Virus record (IMG/VR): IMGVR_UViG_3300042908_000680 | Span: 1 to 64,000 of that record | Source: a virus | DNA length: 64,000 nucleotides | Reading direction: 5' to 3' (one strand) | Shown here: positions 14,004 to 21,346 of the stretch, piece after piece | How the letters are laid out: every line of letters starts with the position of its first letter | Numbering within the stretch: the stretch's first letter is position 1 | Notes under the pieces: model-generated | Seen by the model: the letters and a program-made list of their open reading frames with translations, nothing else | Told to the model about the DNA's origin: nothing | Databases searched by the model: none | Program-made: the position numbers and the translations under genes

Positions 14004-14917
14004 TATGCACCTATCAAATTGTTAGTGTAACGAGATATTGCATTATCCTTCATCTTGAGTTCAAAGTCAAGATCAAAATCTAAGCCATAAGTATTAAAAG
14101 AATTATTTGCGTAATCCGCGTGCGCTCTTGGGTTATTACCGGGACGGCTTTCGCTGTAATGGAACAGGGGTTTATAGTCGCCCCACGTTGCATAGCAAGC
14201 GTTTATAGCCTCTTCCTCTGATAAACCGTCTGGATGGCAGGCATGGTGTAAATAGTCGAATGTGATGGGTATGTTGGTCTTAGAATGAAATATAGATGTA
14301 AGTTCATGAACACTCCAGCAATTTACTTTATCATCGTTTTCGATGACAAGCCTGCTACGGCAATTGGGATCAAGAAGATTAAAACTGTTAGTAAATCTAG
14401 ATATAATAGAGTCATAGTCGCCCGTCTTATTATGAACGTGTAAATTCATTGGTGATCGGTAGTCTGCTGGGCATCCTATTCGATCCATGAAAGATGAATA
14501 AAAATTAAGTTCTGTAATCGTTTTGTCTACTGCTTTTTGGTTCATAGAAGCAAGGACATTAAATTCACTGGGATGACATGATATACGCACCCCAGTGTTT
14601 TTAATAGTATTTTCTAGAATGTCAAAACTGTCTTGTATATCATCATGATTTGGCAGATCATCTAACTCAATGCCAGCCTCGTCATATGTGATAAGAGGAA
14701 ACAAATCACTACTAATCCTGTAACTATAATCGCATTGCCCGCAATATTCAATAATGGCATTTGTAGTCTCCATATTGTTAAGAATTCTATCTCCCAATAC
14801 GGACAATGCTTCTTCCCTAGGCAGGCTAGAGAATCTTTTAAAGGTCATAGTTTGGAACTTAACTGGAGGGTCAAGTTCCTGTAACTTTAGAGATATACAA
14901 CAAAGGCCAAATTTCAT
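14003..14917 (-). CDS. uvsE: UV damage endonuclease (UvsE/UVDE family)
   Basis: 304 aa, the usual length. The family's TIM-barrel metal motifs appear in order: MKFGLCCIS, YRISSDLFPL, VRISCHPSEFNVLAS, LVIENDDK, ITFDYLHHACHPDG, and FHYSESRPGNNPRAHADY. These supply the His, Glu and Asp ligands of the metal centre. The enzyme nicks DNA 5' of UV photoproducts. It is expressed from a near-consensus promoter 34 nt upstream. UvsE is known in some phages and suits an aquatic, light-exposed host. Confidence 0.95.
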   Translation of the reverse strand: MKFGLCCISLKLQELDPPVKFQTMTFKRFSSLPREEALSVLGDRILNNMETTNAIIEYCGQCDYSYRISSDLFPLITYDEAGIELDDLPNHDDIQDSFDILENTIKNTGVRISCHPSEFNVLASMNQKAVDKTITELNFYSSFMDRIGCPADYRSPMNLHVHNKTGDYDSIISRFTNSFNLLDPNCRSRLVIENDDKVNCWSVHELTSIFHSKTNIPITFDYLHHACHPDGLSEEEAINACYATWGDYKPLFHYSESRPGNNPRAHADYANNSFNTYGLDFDLDFELKMKDNAISRYTNNLIGA

Positions 14918-14950
14918 ATAATTTACTCGTAGGTATGTGTCCGCTATCCT

Positions 14951-14978
14951 ATTATACTTCGTCTAGCGTACTTGTCAA
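14951..14978 (-). promoter_or_regulatory. sigma70-like promoter for uvsE
   Basis: TTGACA, 16 nt, TATAAT. The -35 box overlaps the stop codon of the upstream 82-aa gene. Confidence 0.8.
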
Positions 14979-15223
14979 CCTTGAGTCTGATTTTTCTTCC
15001 AACTGAACAAACTGTTTAGCCAAGCTTTTCTTTTACTACAATTACACTCTTGCAAGTTAAACCATTCCTTAAATCTCTCTTCAGTAATTCCTACTGATTT
15101 TAATGCCCCTTCAACAACATCGCCCAAACCTACTACATTATTAACTACGTGGCTATTAGGACTGATACCTTGGCTCTCTAATTGTTGTATTACTTGATCC
15201 ATTTCTTGTTTGATGTCGCTCAT
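14975..15223 (-). CDS. phage protein with CxC motif
   Basis: 82 aa. A helical N-terminus is followed by SVGITEERFKEWFNLQECNC and SKRKAWLNSLFSW. This GITEERFKxWF...CNC pattern recalls short proteins in other large phages; the Cys pair may bind metal. Function unknown. Confidence 0.65.
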   Translation of the reverse strand: MSDIKQEMDQVIQQLESQGISPNSHVVNNVVGLGDVVEGALKSVGITEERFKEWFNLQECNCSKRKAWLNSLFSWKKNQTQG

Positions 15224-15630
15224 TTTTTTCTCCCAGTTGTGGGTTTTAATCCCTTTTAGTATTTTTTTCGATGGTTTTCTGTGGGTACTTTTCCATCATT
15301 ACATAAGTAATATACACTCAAAAAGAGACTAGTTCTGGGATGTTAGATCATATACCTACAGATACGTTTAACACCATAAAAACATATATATAATATACAT
15401 ACTACAACCCATATACATAAGAGTAATAACACACTACATATTGCTACCCATAATTTTGATTTGAACGTGGATAATTCACATAAATAATAAATTTTCATAT
15501 ATGCCTATTTTTCTAGAGTCTATGGGTACTAGGGTAAGTGTAGAAGGTATATAAAGAGTAAGACCCACAGTAACCTTTAGGGGGCTATATGGGTCTATTG
15601 GTATATATGTATATGTATATGGTATATATA
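15224..15630. other. 407-nt AT-rich non-coding region with TATGGGT/ACCCATA repeats
   Basis: No credible gene. The short word ACCCA(T/C)A or its complement recurs at about 15280, 15404, 15437, 15520, 15561 and 15583, among long TATATA stretches (15385-15400, 15600-15630). A candidate promoter for the 14975 gene lies at 15308-15317. Repeats in an AT-rich gap could mark an origin or a regulator-binding region; nothing decides between them. Confidence 0.5.
15308..15317 (-). promoter_or_regulatory. candidate promoter GTGTATATTA
   Basis: Matches the GTGTATATTAT motif at 55850 but lies 85 nt from the start codon and has no -35 box. Confidence 0.3.
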
Positions 15631-15897
15631 CTACTCTATATTAGACAGAGCCAATTCTATCATACTAAGGTACTGATCTAGTTGTCTAGGGGTTAATTCC
15701 TTGCCATTAGCAGCAAGGGCATGTCTATATGCTAGCCTTTCCTTGGTCTTCATCTTGGGAAGTGGGCGTAATTCTCTTAATTTTGATTTATCAGTGCAAT
15801 TTACTATTTCTTTATAGGCTCTATAAGAGTCACTATCAGTATATGGTTCCTCATACAGTTCACTCATGTATAAGAAGAATTCTTTCTTTGTAATCAT
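15631..15897 (-). CDS. hypothetical protein
   Basis: 88 aa, helical, starting MITKKEFFLYMSELYEEPYT and containing PLPKMKTKERLAYRHALAAN and LTPRQLDQYLSMIELAL. AAGGGGA lies upstream. Unknown function. Confidence 0.65.
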   Translation of the reverse strand: MITKKEFFLYMSELYEEPYTDSDSYRAYKEIVNCTDKSKLRELRPLPKMKTKERLAYRHALAANGKELTPRQLDQYLSMIELALSNIE

Positions 15898-15920
15898 AGT
15901 ATTTTATCCCCTTGAAATTT

Positions 15921-15935
15921 GGGGCGTTTTGCCCC
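15921..15935 (-). promoter_or_regulatory. GGGGC/GCCCC hairpin before the 15631 gene
   Basis: GGGGC, AAAAC, GCCCC on the minus strand in the gap between two genes. It could end the upstream transcript or shield the leader of the next gene. Confidence 0.4.
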
Positions 15936-15985
15936 TTATATCTATAAATAAAGATGCTAAAACATAAATATTTGAGGAATTTGAC

Positions 15986-16423
15986 CTATTTTGCATGAAC
16001 AGGAATATTGGTCTTTACTATCTTATGTGGGCTACGATACATGTTTGGAATAGTATCAGACTTGATCTCTGGTCCCATATATATATACCCAAAGCCACCA
16101 TCATTAGCGTAAACAATCAAGCCATTAGTGTCTTTATTCTTAACAGTATATACTCCAGCATCAGTCATGTACTGCTTATCACCATTCTCACCTACATAAT
16201 AATTACCAGATCGTCCAATGACCTTAATACGATCACCAGTAGTCAAAGACTTCCAATCTTCAATTTCCTCAAACTTCTTTACCTTCTTAACCTTGGGCGG
16301 CTTCTTACTTTTAGAAGTAGCCCCAATGTTGAATTCAGTATTACAATGCTTACAGGTACGTGACCTAGCACCATTAATACCGTTACAACTCTTACATAAT
16401 TTCTGTCCACGCTTAACTTTCAT
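15986..16423 (-). CDS. zinc-ribbon protein with SH3-like domain
   Basis: 145 aa from MKVKRGQKLCKSCNG, chosen because AAGGAG lies 9 nt upstream. The ribbon is CKSCNGINGARSRTCKHC (two CxxC pairs). A Lys/Pro-rich linker leads to a small beta-barrel-like part (GDRIKVIGRSGNYYVGENG, then DAGVYTVKNKD). Probably a nucleic-acid binding protein; a role in transcription or translation is possible but not shown. Confidence 0.7.
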   Translation of the reverse strand: MKVKRGQKLCKSCNGINGARSRTCKHCNTEFNIGATSKSKKPPKVKKVKKFEEIEDWKSLTTGDRIKVIGRSGNYYVGENGDKQYMTDAGVYTVKNKDTNGLIVYANDGGFGYIYMGPEIKSDTIPNMYRSPHKIVKTNIPVHAK

Positions 16424-16485
16424 TTTTGTCTCCTTCACTGACTATAGCTACCTTGGCGATCTTAAAGAATTGAGTGATACACGCC

Positions 16486-16514
16486 AGTATACATCGTCTG
16501 CCACGGTTTGTCAA
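16486..16514 (-). promoter_or_regulatory. sigma70-like promoter
   Basis: TTGACA, 17 nt containing GACGATG, TATACT; fires the zinc-ribbon gene 63 nt downstream. Confidence 0.75.
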
Positions 16515-16606
16515 CTTTAAAAAAGTTTCTACGCATATACTATTAGTATATTTATAAGTAGAAAAGCAAATCTCACTGACTATGGCTACTCTGGCGATCT
16601 TATTAA

Positions 16607-16873
16607 TTAAGGTGATACAATAGATATTTTATTATTATCAGTATTGAACTTGACAAAATAACTATTGCTGATATACTTACCTTCAATGCCCTCAACATAA
16701 CGCTTACTATATAGATTAACGCGCCACTTATCATCAAATACATTAAAGCACTTTGAGAATATATAATCAGTGGGCTTCTCTACGTATTCAAATATAAAGT
16801 CACATGGTGTATATCCATAATTACTCTTCTTCACCGTAGTCTCTTCAACGTTTTCTTTTTTAATCTTTGCCAT
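16607..16873 (-). CDS. hypothetical protein
   Basis: 88 aa. A basic N-terminus (MAKIKKENVEETTVKKSN) precedes a strand-rich body with WRVNLYSKRYVEGIEGKYIS. AAGGAGATAATATATG supports the start. No family recognised. Confidence 0.65.
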   Translation of the reverse strand: MAKIKKENVEETTVKKSNYGYTPCDFIFEYVEKPTDYIFSKCFNVFDDKWRVNLYSKRYVEGIEGKYISNSYFVKFNTDNNKISIVSP

Positions 16874-17016
16874 ATATTATCTCCTTGGTTAAATCTCGCT
16901 GACTGTATTGCAATATGTTGAACCGTTTATATGGGGAAGTACAGCCCCATTTGCCCAGCTTATATATTTGCCCTATCTTATCTATTCTGTGCATCTTACC
17001 AAAGACACACTACCCC

Positions 17017-17045
17017 ATTGTACCATATCGACACACTCGACACAA
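17017..17045 (-). promoter_or_regulatory. sigma70-like promoter
   Basis: TTGTGT, 17 nt containing GTCGATA, TACAAT. Serves the 16607-16873 gene, with a leader of about 140 nt. Confidence 0.55.
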
Positions 17046-17088
17046 GTACTTGAGAACAAACGACTTACGTTGTCTTACCATTAGACTT

Positions 17089-17175
17089 GACGTAAGTACT
17101 TGGAAATAAAAGACTTATGAATGATCGCCCCGGCCCCGGTCGCCGCAAACCCTTATCACCAAAGGACTTACGACG
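17089..17175. repeat. two-hairpin repeat element, copy A
   Basis: Imperfect hairpin GTAAGTACTT..AAGACTTAT, a GC core (CGCCCCGGCCCCGG), then hairpin ACCCTTATCACCAAAGGACTTA. It lies between the DUF932 gene and the next transcription unit. The core differs from the other copies. Confidence 0.7.
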
Positions 17176-17194
17176 AATCGGGAGTTCGTGAGAG

Positions 17195-17224
17195 TGGGGA
17201 AGGGGGTTTCCCCCCAACCCCAAC
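17195..17224 (-). terminator. GC-rich hairpin after the DUF932 gene
   Basis: Minus strand GGGGTTGGGGG, loop GAAA, CCCCCTTCCCC begins 12 nt after the stop codon. It is a very stable stem but has no T-run after it, so termination is likely but not certain. Confidence 0.6.
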
Positions 17225-17235
17225 CCTCCCACTAA

Positions 17236-18432
17236 CTAAGCGGTCAGAGCGAAAACCTTTTCGTAATCCTTGTCGGTGAAAGTATCAGCACGACGCAGGA
17301 TCGTTGCCCAGCGGTCTGCATTAGTATCAAGCAGACTGCCAGCGATTTCATCGAACTTCACCCAAGTCTTATTATCAAACTTCTGTCCCGCACGGGTCAG
17401 ACCGTTGATAATACCAAAGAGATTACGCTCTCCAGATTCCATAGTAATATACTGCTCAAGAAACTCAGTTGCTTCACGCTTGCTCAGTTTGTAATCCGAC
17501 GATACCGTAGCCACAACACCCTTCACGCTAGCCTTGCCAGTTTCCAAGGCACGGGTAGCCAGAAACTGCTTGATGCCGGGAGCAAGAAGCGGAATCTGAT
17601 CTTGGATATTATGAGCGATTTCCGTTTTCAGAACAGCGAGGTCGATATTGCCACGGTGAACGCGGCGAATCTTCTCACCCTTAGTCTGACCCCAGATGCA
17701 ACCGTTCATACAGATGGCACGAAAAAGGCTAGGCGTCTGGCTAATGCGGCGAGTGCCGATTTCGCAGTTGCCCACACTAATCATTCCACCATAATCACTA
17801 TCGTCAGCACCGTAGTCCATGATAGTATCGGGGATAAGGATATTGCCATAGATAGTATCCTCATCGCCACGCCAGTGACTGAAACGACCGCCGGGAACAA
17901 ACTCCGACAGGGTTTCCAGATACCAGCGATTATCCACTGGAGCATATTGCTCAGTCACGAACGCACGGCAAGTACCATCCGTATATGTACGGAGTCGGAA
18001 CTTCTTATCGGCGTCGATTCGACGCAGAGCATTGTTGCCAACGTATGCCATCGTGTCAGCATCCGCAAGATCGAAGTTTTCGATATTACGCATCTCACGA
18101 AGGAACGAGGACGAGGTAACACCCACGCGAACGCTAAACTGTTCAATGGCGTGGTCCGTAGGGCGAAACTCTCGTCCATCGTTCAACTTCAAAAAGAATC
18201 CTTTATCATTACCAACACAGGTAATGTTCTTACGCTCAGTCAGAATATCTTCGCGGTTCTCCACAGCGACGTTGGCATCTTGCATGACCTGCTCGTAGGT
18301 CTTGGTCTTTGCCCACCAATCCTTGTGAACATGCGTACCCTTCTCAAAACCAGTGCCAGTAGCACCAGTGAGAGTACGAACAAAATCGCCTTCGCTCGGC
18401 TTGCTCTGAATCGTCAACTTATCGTAACTCAT
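17236..18432 (-). CDS. DUF932 phage/plasmid-like protein
   Basis: 398 aa from MSYDKLTIQSKPSEGDF; AGGAG before this ATG sets the start. Family signs are GREFRPTDHAIEQFSVRVGV, the VDNRWYLETLSEFVPGGRF segment, a central RAICMNGCIWG and the C-terminal NRWATILRRADTFT-like helices. DUF932 proteins occur in phages and plasmids; their role is not established, though links to replication or anti-defence have been proposed. GC-rich codon use and a near-perfect promoter suggest it is one of the most expressed early genes. The long reverse frame inside it is a by-product of codon bias. Confidence 0.85.
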   Translation of the reverse strand: MSYDKLTIQSKPSEGDFVRTLTGATGTGFEKGTHVHKDWWAKTKTYEQVMQDANVAVENREDILTERKNITCVGNDKGFFLKLNDGREFRPTDHAIEQFSVRVGVTSSSFLREMRNIENFDLADADTMAYVGNNALRRIDADKKFRLRTYTDGTCRAFVTEQYAPVDNRWYLETLSEFVPGGRFSHWRGDEDTIYGNILIPDTIMDYGADDSDYGGMISVGNCEIGTRRISQTPSLFRAICMNGCIWGQTKGEKIRRVHRGNIDLAVLKTEIAHNIQDQIPLLAPGIKQFLATRALETGKASVKGVVATVSSDYKLSKREATEFLEQYITMESGERNLFGIINGLTRAGQKFDNKTWVKFDEIAGSLLDTNADRWATILRRADTFTDKDYEKVFALTA

Positions 18433-18468
18433 TATCAATCTCCTAGTAGTGGGTTATCAACTTCTCGT

Positions 18469-18496
18469 ATTATACAGGATCACTCGTCGTTGTCAA
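18469..18496 (-). promoter_or_regulatory. sigma70-like promoter for the DUF932 gene
   Basis: TTGACA, 16 nt, TATAAT: full consensus in both boxes. The -35 box is read as codons in the end of the upstream zinc-finger gene. Confidence 0.85.
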
Positions 18497-18710
18497 GGTC
18501 TGGCGGAAACATTTCATCGAAACATTGTCCGCAGATTCCGCTCAACAGTAGTTCACGTTCATTCATAGAAAGATAGTGCAGGGCATCTTGAATAGCAAAT
18601 GCACCACTCAGCCAATCGTACATATCATTCTCATTGAACATCAGCACAAACTGACGCCCGCAGTTCTTGCAGAAAGCATCGCACGAAGTATCGTAAACCG
18701 CAGCAACCAT
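18480..18710 (-). CDS. zinc-finger protein
   Basis: 76 aa from MVAAVYDTSCDAFCKNCG, set by AAGGAG 6 nt upstream. CKNCG and CGQC (residues 14-17 and 59-62) form a likely zinc site around a helical middle. The C-terminal PDLDND codons double as the next promoter's -35 region. Confidence 0.65.
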   Translation of the reverse strand: MVAAVYDTSCDAFCKNCGRQFVLMFNENDMYDWLSGAFAIQDALHYLSMNERELLLSGICGQCFDEMFPPDLDNDE

Positions 18711-18729
18711 AACTGTCTCCTTTTCAACC

Positions 18730-18757
18730 ATCATACCCTATATATCGGGCATGTCAA
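18730..18757 (-). promoter_or_regulatory. sigma70-like promoter
   Basis: TTGACA, 16 nt containing CCCGATA, TATGAT; fires the zinc-finger gene. Confidence 0.8.
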
Positions 18758-18784
18758 GGGGTCAGCATTAGTTTTTTCTTTTTG

Positions 18785-18868
18785 ACGTAAGTTGTTTGGT
18801 GATAAGGACTTACGATCAGCGGGGCGGGCCGCGTTCGCCCTAAATCCTTGTGGCTAAAGGACTTAGAG
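18785..18868. repeat. two-hairpin repeat element, copy B (inverted core)
   Basis: Outer arms and the TTCGCCCTAAA flank match the other copies, but the 14-nt core reads CGGGGCGGGCCGCG, the exact reverse complement of CGCGGCCCGCCCCG in copies E and G. It sits between a gene end and a promoter. Confidence 0.8.
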
Positions 18869-18896
18869 CGAATCACGGTGCTAGTCTTCCCAAGCA

Positions 18897-19358
18897 TTAT
18901 CCAAACTGAGTCCATCTACGCTCAGTAATAATATCTTTATATTTCTCGCCAGCAGGACTAAGTTGTACCATACCACTTACGCAGAATATACAACCATCTT
19001 CATCTCCCGGCTCATCATATCTATCGCCTTGATCTTCATCGTAATTATCAAAGTATAAAGTCAATCCAGTTTTTTCGTTGAAAGCCTTTGTAAGATTGAT
19101 AATATGATTGTCATACACCTTAACCATTTCCTCTGCAATCTTTTCGCTATCTTCGCTTTCTGGATTATCCAAAGATTCTAAGATATTCTCTTTGAACTGA
19201 TCGGGATCGCTCCACGACATCCAACATCCAATACTATTCCAACCCACAGAATCAAAATACTTTTCCTTTTCAATAGCCGCTATTTCATCTGGACAAATCT
19301 TTTTCAGTTCATCGTATGGAATAACATAACTACTTACCGCATAACTACCCATACCCAT
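18897..19358 (-). CDS. hypothetical acidic protein
   Basis: 153 aa from MGMGSYAVSSYVIPYDELKK; AGGAG 8 nt upstream sets the start. Features are GWNSIGCWMSWSDPDQFKEN and an acidic loop (DNYDEDQGDRYDEPGDEDGC). No known family. Confidence 0.65.
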   Translation of the reverse strand: MGMGSYAVSSYVIPYDELKKICPDEIAAIEKEKYFDSVGWNSIGCWMSWSDPDQFKENILESLDNPESEDSEKIAEEMVKVYDNHIINLTKAFNEKTGLTLYFDNYDEDQGDRYDEPGDEDGCIFCVSGMVQLSPAGEKYKDIITERRWTQFG

Positions 19359-19360
19359 GA

Positions 19361-19549
19361 TTAGCACTCCTGAGTTTCTATGTATGTTTTACCAGTAGCA
19401 GTTTCGTATACTTCAGAAATCGCCCACGATTCCATATGTACAGTATTTTCATCTGGATACTGTGGGAGTAAAATGCCACACTTTTTAATAGCATCCTCAA
19501 TAGAGTTACAGTCTCGCATAACAGCATTGATAGTAACGTAATGGTACAT
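19361..19549 (-). CDS. hypothetical protein
   Basis: 62 aa from MYHYVTINAVMRDCNSIEDA, set by AAAGGT 5 nt upstream. The gene ends 2 nt before the next start. Contains VHMESWAISEVYETATG; unknown. Confidence 0.6.
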   Translation of the reverse strand: MYHYVTINAVMRDCNSIEDAIKKCGILLPQYPDENTVHMESWAISEVYETATGKTYIETQEC

Positions 19550-19550
19550 A

Positions 19551-19760
19551 TTAGACCTTTGAGTAGTAGTTACTGAAAATATCATCCCACGTTGGAAACT
19601 CGTAGAAAGGATCTCCCTCGTTTACACACGCTCCCGTTTTCTGGTTGTAAACGTCATAGAAAGATACATTACGAGTATCCATATCAGCCCAAGAATCATA
19701 ACACGCATAAATATCATACTGTACATCATCCATAACATAGGTGGCTACTTTCTCGTTCAT
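19551..19760 (-). CDS. hypothetical protein
   Basis: 69 aa, aromatic and acidic (YDIYACYDSWADMDTRNVSF), ending FPTWDDIFSNYYSKV. AGGAGATAGTAT precedes the start. Unknown. Confidence 0.6.
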   Translation of the reverse strand: MNEKVATYVMDDVQYDIYACYDSWADMDTRNVSFYDVYNQKTGACVNEGDPFYEFPTWDDIFSNYYSKV

Positions 19761-19822
19761 AATATACTATCTCCTAAATGGTTGGGGGCGTGTTGACTTT
19801 TAGTATTCAAACAACGTCCTAT

Positions 19823-19879
19823 TTATTCTTCTGTAAACAGCATACTCCAAACGAAAATCATAATCATTAGTTCTATCAA
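19823..19879 (-). CDS. possible 18-aa membrane peptide
   Basis: TTG start 4 nt after AGGGAGG reads MIELMIMIFVWSMLFTEE, a single hydrophobic helix. It lies in the gap after tRNA-Ile. Real expression is uncertain. Confidence 0.25.
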   Translation of the reverse strand: MIELMIMIFVWSMLFTEE

Positions 19880-19911
19880 GGAACCTCCCTAGTGTGATGA
19901 TAACAACACAA

Positions 19912-19987
19912 TAGGGCGAGTAGGAGTCGAACCTACCTATGAACACCTTATAAGAGTGTCGGATGCAACCGGCTTACCTTTCGCCCC
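19912..19987 (-). tRNA. tRNA-Ile(TAT)
   Basis: 76 nt: acceptor GGGGCGA/TCGCCCT (first pair G-U), anticodon stem ACACT/GGTGT, loop CTTATAA giving anticodon TAT (reads AUA), T-arm GTAGGTTCGACTCCTAC. Most bacteria and phages read AUA with a CAT tRNA modified to lysidine; an encoded TAT avoids that need. Confidence 0.9.
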
Positions 19988-20009
19988 ATAGATACGGGTG
20001 ACGCATAGT

Positions 20010-20038
20010 ATTGTACCACACGCCACCCGTACACTCAA
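20010..20038 (-). promoter_or_regulatory. sigma70-like promoter for tRNA-Ile
   Basis: TTGAGT, 17 nt, TACAAT, ending 23 nt before the tRNA. Confidence 0.6.
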
Positions 20039-20045
20039 GGGAGAA

Positions 20046-20258
20046 TCAACGATAGCACTTCGTTTCAATCATCTTGTCGCACAGCAGAGTACGCACAGTC
20101 TGATCCATAGAACGAACCACGGCATATCGACCATTAGGGCCAGTACCAACACGCAGAACACGACCAGTGTGGAACTTCAGTACGTTCTTAGTACCGTGCA
20201 GAGGATACTTACACTTGATATGACGATCCTTACGCAGACTAGCAAAGTTATTAGACAT
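20046..20258 (-). CDS. small basic protein
   Basis: 70 aa from MSNNFASLRKDRHIKCKYPL, with GGGAGAG upstream (a second ATG directly before is possible). GRVLRVGTGPNGRYAVVRSM suggests a small beta barrel. High GC and basic charge suggest nucleic-acid binding; unproven. Confidence 0.6.
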   Translation of the reverse strand: MSNNFASLRKDRHIKCKYPLHGTKNVLKFHTGRVLRVGTGPNGRYAVVRSMDQTVRTLLCDKMIETKCYR

Positions 20259-20268
20259 CATCTCTCCC

Positions 20269-20409
20269 TTAGTTAGAAAAAACCATCGACTCAACTTCAG
20301 TGAGGGTCAACACAACCCTTGCACCGTTCTTCTCAAATGTCACACCATCACGACTAATACGCACAACCTTGCCCGCATCAGTCTCGTCGTTCAATCCCAG
20401 AATCTTCAT
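20269..20409 (-). CDS. hypothetical protein, 46 aa
   Basis: From MKILGLNDETDAGKVVRISR, set by GAGGAACGAC before the ATG. Short strand-turn-strand protein (VTFEKNGARVVLTLTEVES). Probably paired with the basic protein gene 10 nt downstream. Confidence 0.55.
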   Translation of the reverse strand: MKILGLNDETDAGKVVRISRDGVTFEKNGARVVLTLTEVESMVFSN

Positions 20410-20434
20410 GTCGTTCCTCATTGTTATCGTAATG

Positions 20435-20791
20435 TCACCACCAACTATCATACACTACCGTTAGTCCGCTGTCAAGTGCTTCTCGGGCTTTCTTGACAAA
20501 CTCCAAGTCCTGCCGACCGTACTCTACATCGCTATTACTACCAAAGAAAAATCCTACGGTGTCTGGCAGACTAGCATTAGTAACATCCTGCTCTAGACTA
20601 TCCAGATCTTCCTTAGTAAGTTCAAGTTGAACGCAGTTGAAAGAGTCATCATTATCGTGGGCGTTAGGGCGACCCTTACTTTCCCACAGATTCTCCATCC
20701 AACCTTGAAGATTAGGATGCTTACGCCAGCAAGCGAGTTCTTCCTTCTCTCCATTGTTGTCAACAGCAAATGCCCACTGATCCAAACCCAT
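20435..20791 (-). CDS. conserved phage protein (MGLDQ family)
   Basis: 118 aa with MGLDQWAFAV at the start, WRKHPNLQGWMENLW, FNCVQLELTKEDL, VGFFFG and a final VYDSWW. I recall this pattern from hypothetical proteins of many large phages, sometimes mislabelled as metabolic enzymes; no function is established. Confidence 0.7.
   Translation of the reverse strand: MGLDQWAFAVDNNGEKEELACWRKHPNLQGWMENLWESKGRPNAHDNDDSFNCVQLELTKEDLDSLEQDVTNASLPDTVGFFFGSNSDVEYGRQDLEFVKKAREALDSGLTVVYDSWW
20447..20475 (-). promoter_or_regulatory. sigma70-like promoter
   Basis: TTGACA, 17 nt, TATGAT, within the last codons of the 20435-20791 gene; fires the 46-aa and 70-aa genes. Confidence 0.75.
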
Positions 20792-20857
20792 TGTAAACTC
20801 CTAGTTAGTGGTTGCCAGAATGGATACTAGGTTACTACTACTTCACCTAGTATCGAC

Positions 20858-20886
20858 ATTCTAGCGTAACGTCTTTAGAAAATCAA
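20858..20886 (-). promoter_or_regulatory. sigma70-like promoter with GTCGATA after the -10
   Basis: TTGATT, 17 nt, TAGAAT followed by GTCGATA. The -35 box overlaps the stop codon of the upstream gene. Confidence 0.65.
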
Positions 20887-21152
20887 GCGGTTCCAACCGC
20901 AACTTCCGCTTCGGCCTTCTTGGCCTTGGGAGCCTTGGGAACCTTGACCTTGGCCGGTTCCTTGATACCAGCAACCCTTGCCCGCCAAACCTTGAAACCC
21001 TGCTCCTTGAGAGTCTCGGTCTTGACAGGATGAACAGCGGCGATATTGCCAATGCCATCGACAGACGCGAGAAGCGTATCACGAACAGCCTGCGGCTCAA
21101 TACCAACCGGCGAATCAGTCACAATATCAACAACAAACGTAAACTTCTGCAT
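20883..21152 (-). CDS. small protein with Lys/Ala/Pro tail
   Basis: 89 aa. A ferredoxin-like N-terminal part (MQKFTFVVDIVTDSPVGIEP, then LLASVDGIGNIAAVHPVKTE) is followed by a histone-H1-like tail (KVKVPKAPKAKKAEAEVAVG). The tail suggests nucleic-acid or ribosome contact. GC-rich and preceded by AGGAG and a strong promoter, so probably abundant. Confidence 0.65.
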   Translation of the reverse strand: MQKFTFVVDIVTDSPVGIEPQAVRDTLLASVDGIGNIAAVHPVKTETLKEQGFKVWRARVAGIKEPAKVKVPKAPKAKKAEAEVAVGTA

Positions 21153-21200
21153 AATAATCTCCTCTTATCAAGTTAGTGTTATCAACCCGTTACTCTAATC

Positions 21201-21228
21201 ATTATACATGTATTATCGGCTCTGTCAA
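21201..21228 (-). promoter_or_regulatory. sigma70-like promoter with GCCGATA spacer
   Basis: TTGACA, 16 nt starting GAGCCGATAA, TATAAT; fires the 20883-21152 gene. Confidence 0.85.
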
Positions 21229-21256
21229 GCGGAATCTTGAAAAAAATTTTTATTGG

Positions 21257-21341
21257 TCATAAGTCTTTGGTGGGTAAGGACTTACGACGAACGCGGCCCG
21301 CCCCCTTGGTCCTAAATCCTTGTGGGATAAGGACTTAAGGC
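21257..21341. repeat. two-hairpin repeat element, copy C
   Basis: Hairpin TAAGTCTTTGGTGGGTAAGG (closing CTTA), core ACGCGGCCCGCCCCC, then hairpin TAAATCCTTGTGGGATAAGG (closing ACTTA). It fills the space between the bL12-like gene and the next promoter. Confidence 0.8.
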
Positions 21342-21346
21342 GAGCT

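Noticed and set aside
17602-18576. 324-aa plus-strand gene opposite the DUF932 gene
   Set aside because: It is the reverse frame of a GC-rich, codon-biased gene with a consensus promoter and recognisable family motifs; it has no site or homologous look of its own.
20435-20791. Metabolic enzyme such as phosphoglycerate kinase
   Set aside because: Labels of this type exist for similar phage proteins, but the 118-aa sequence has no kinase motif.
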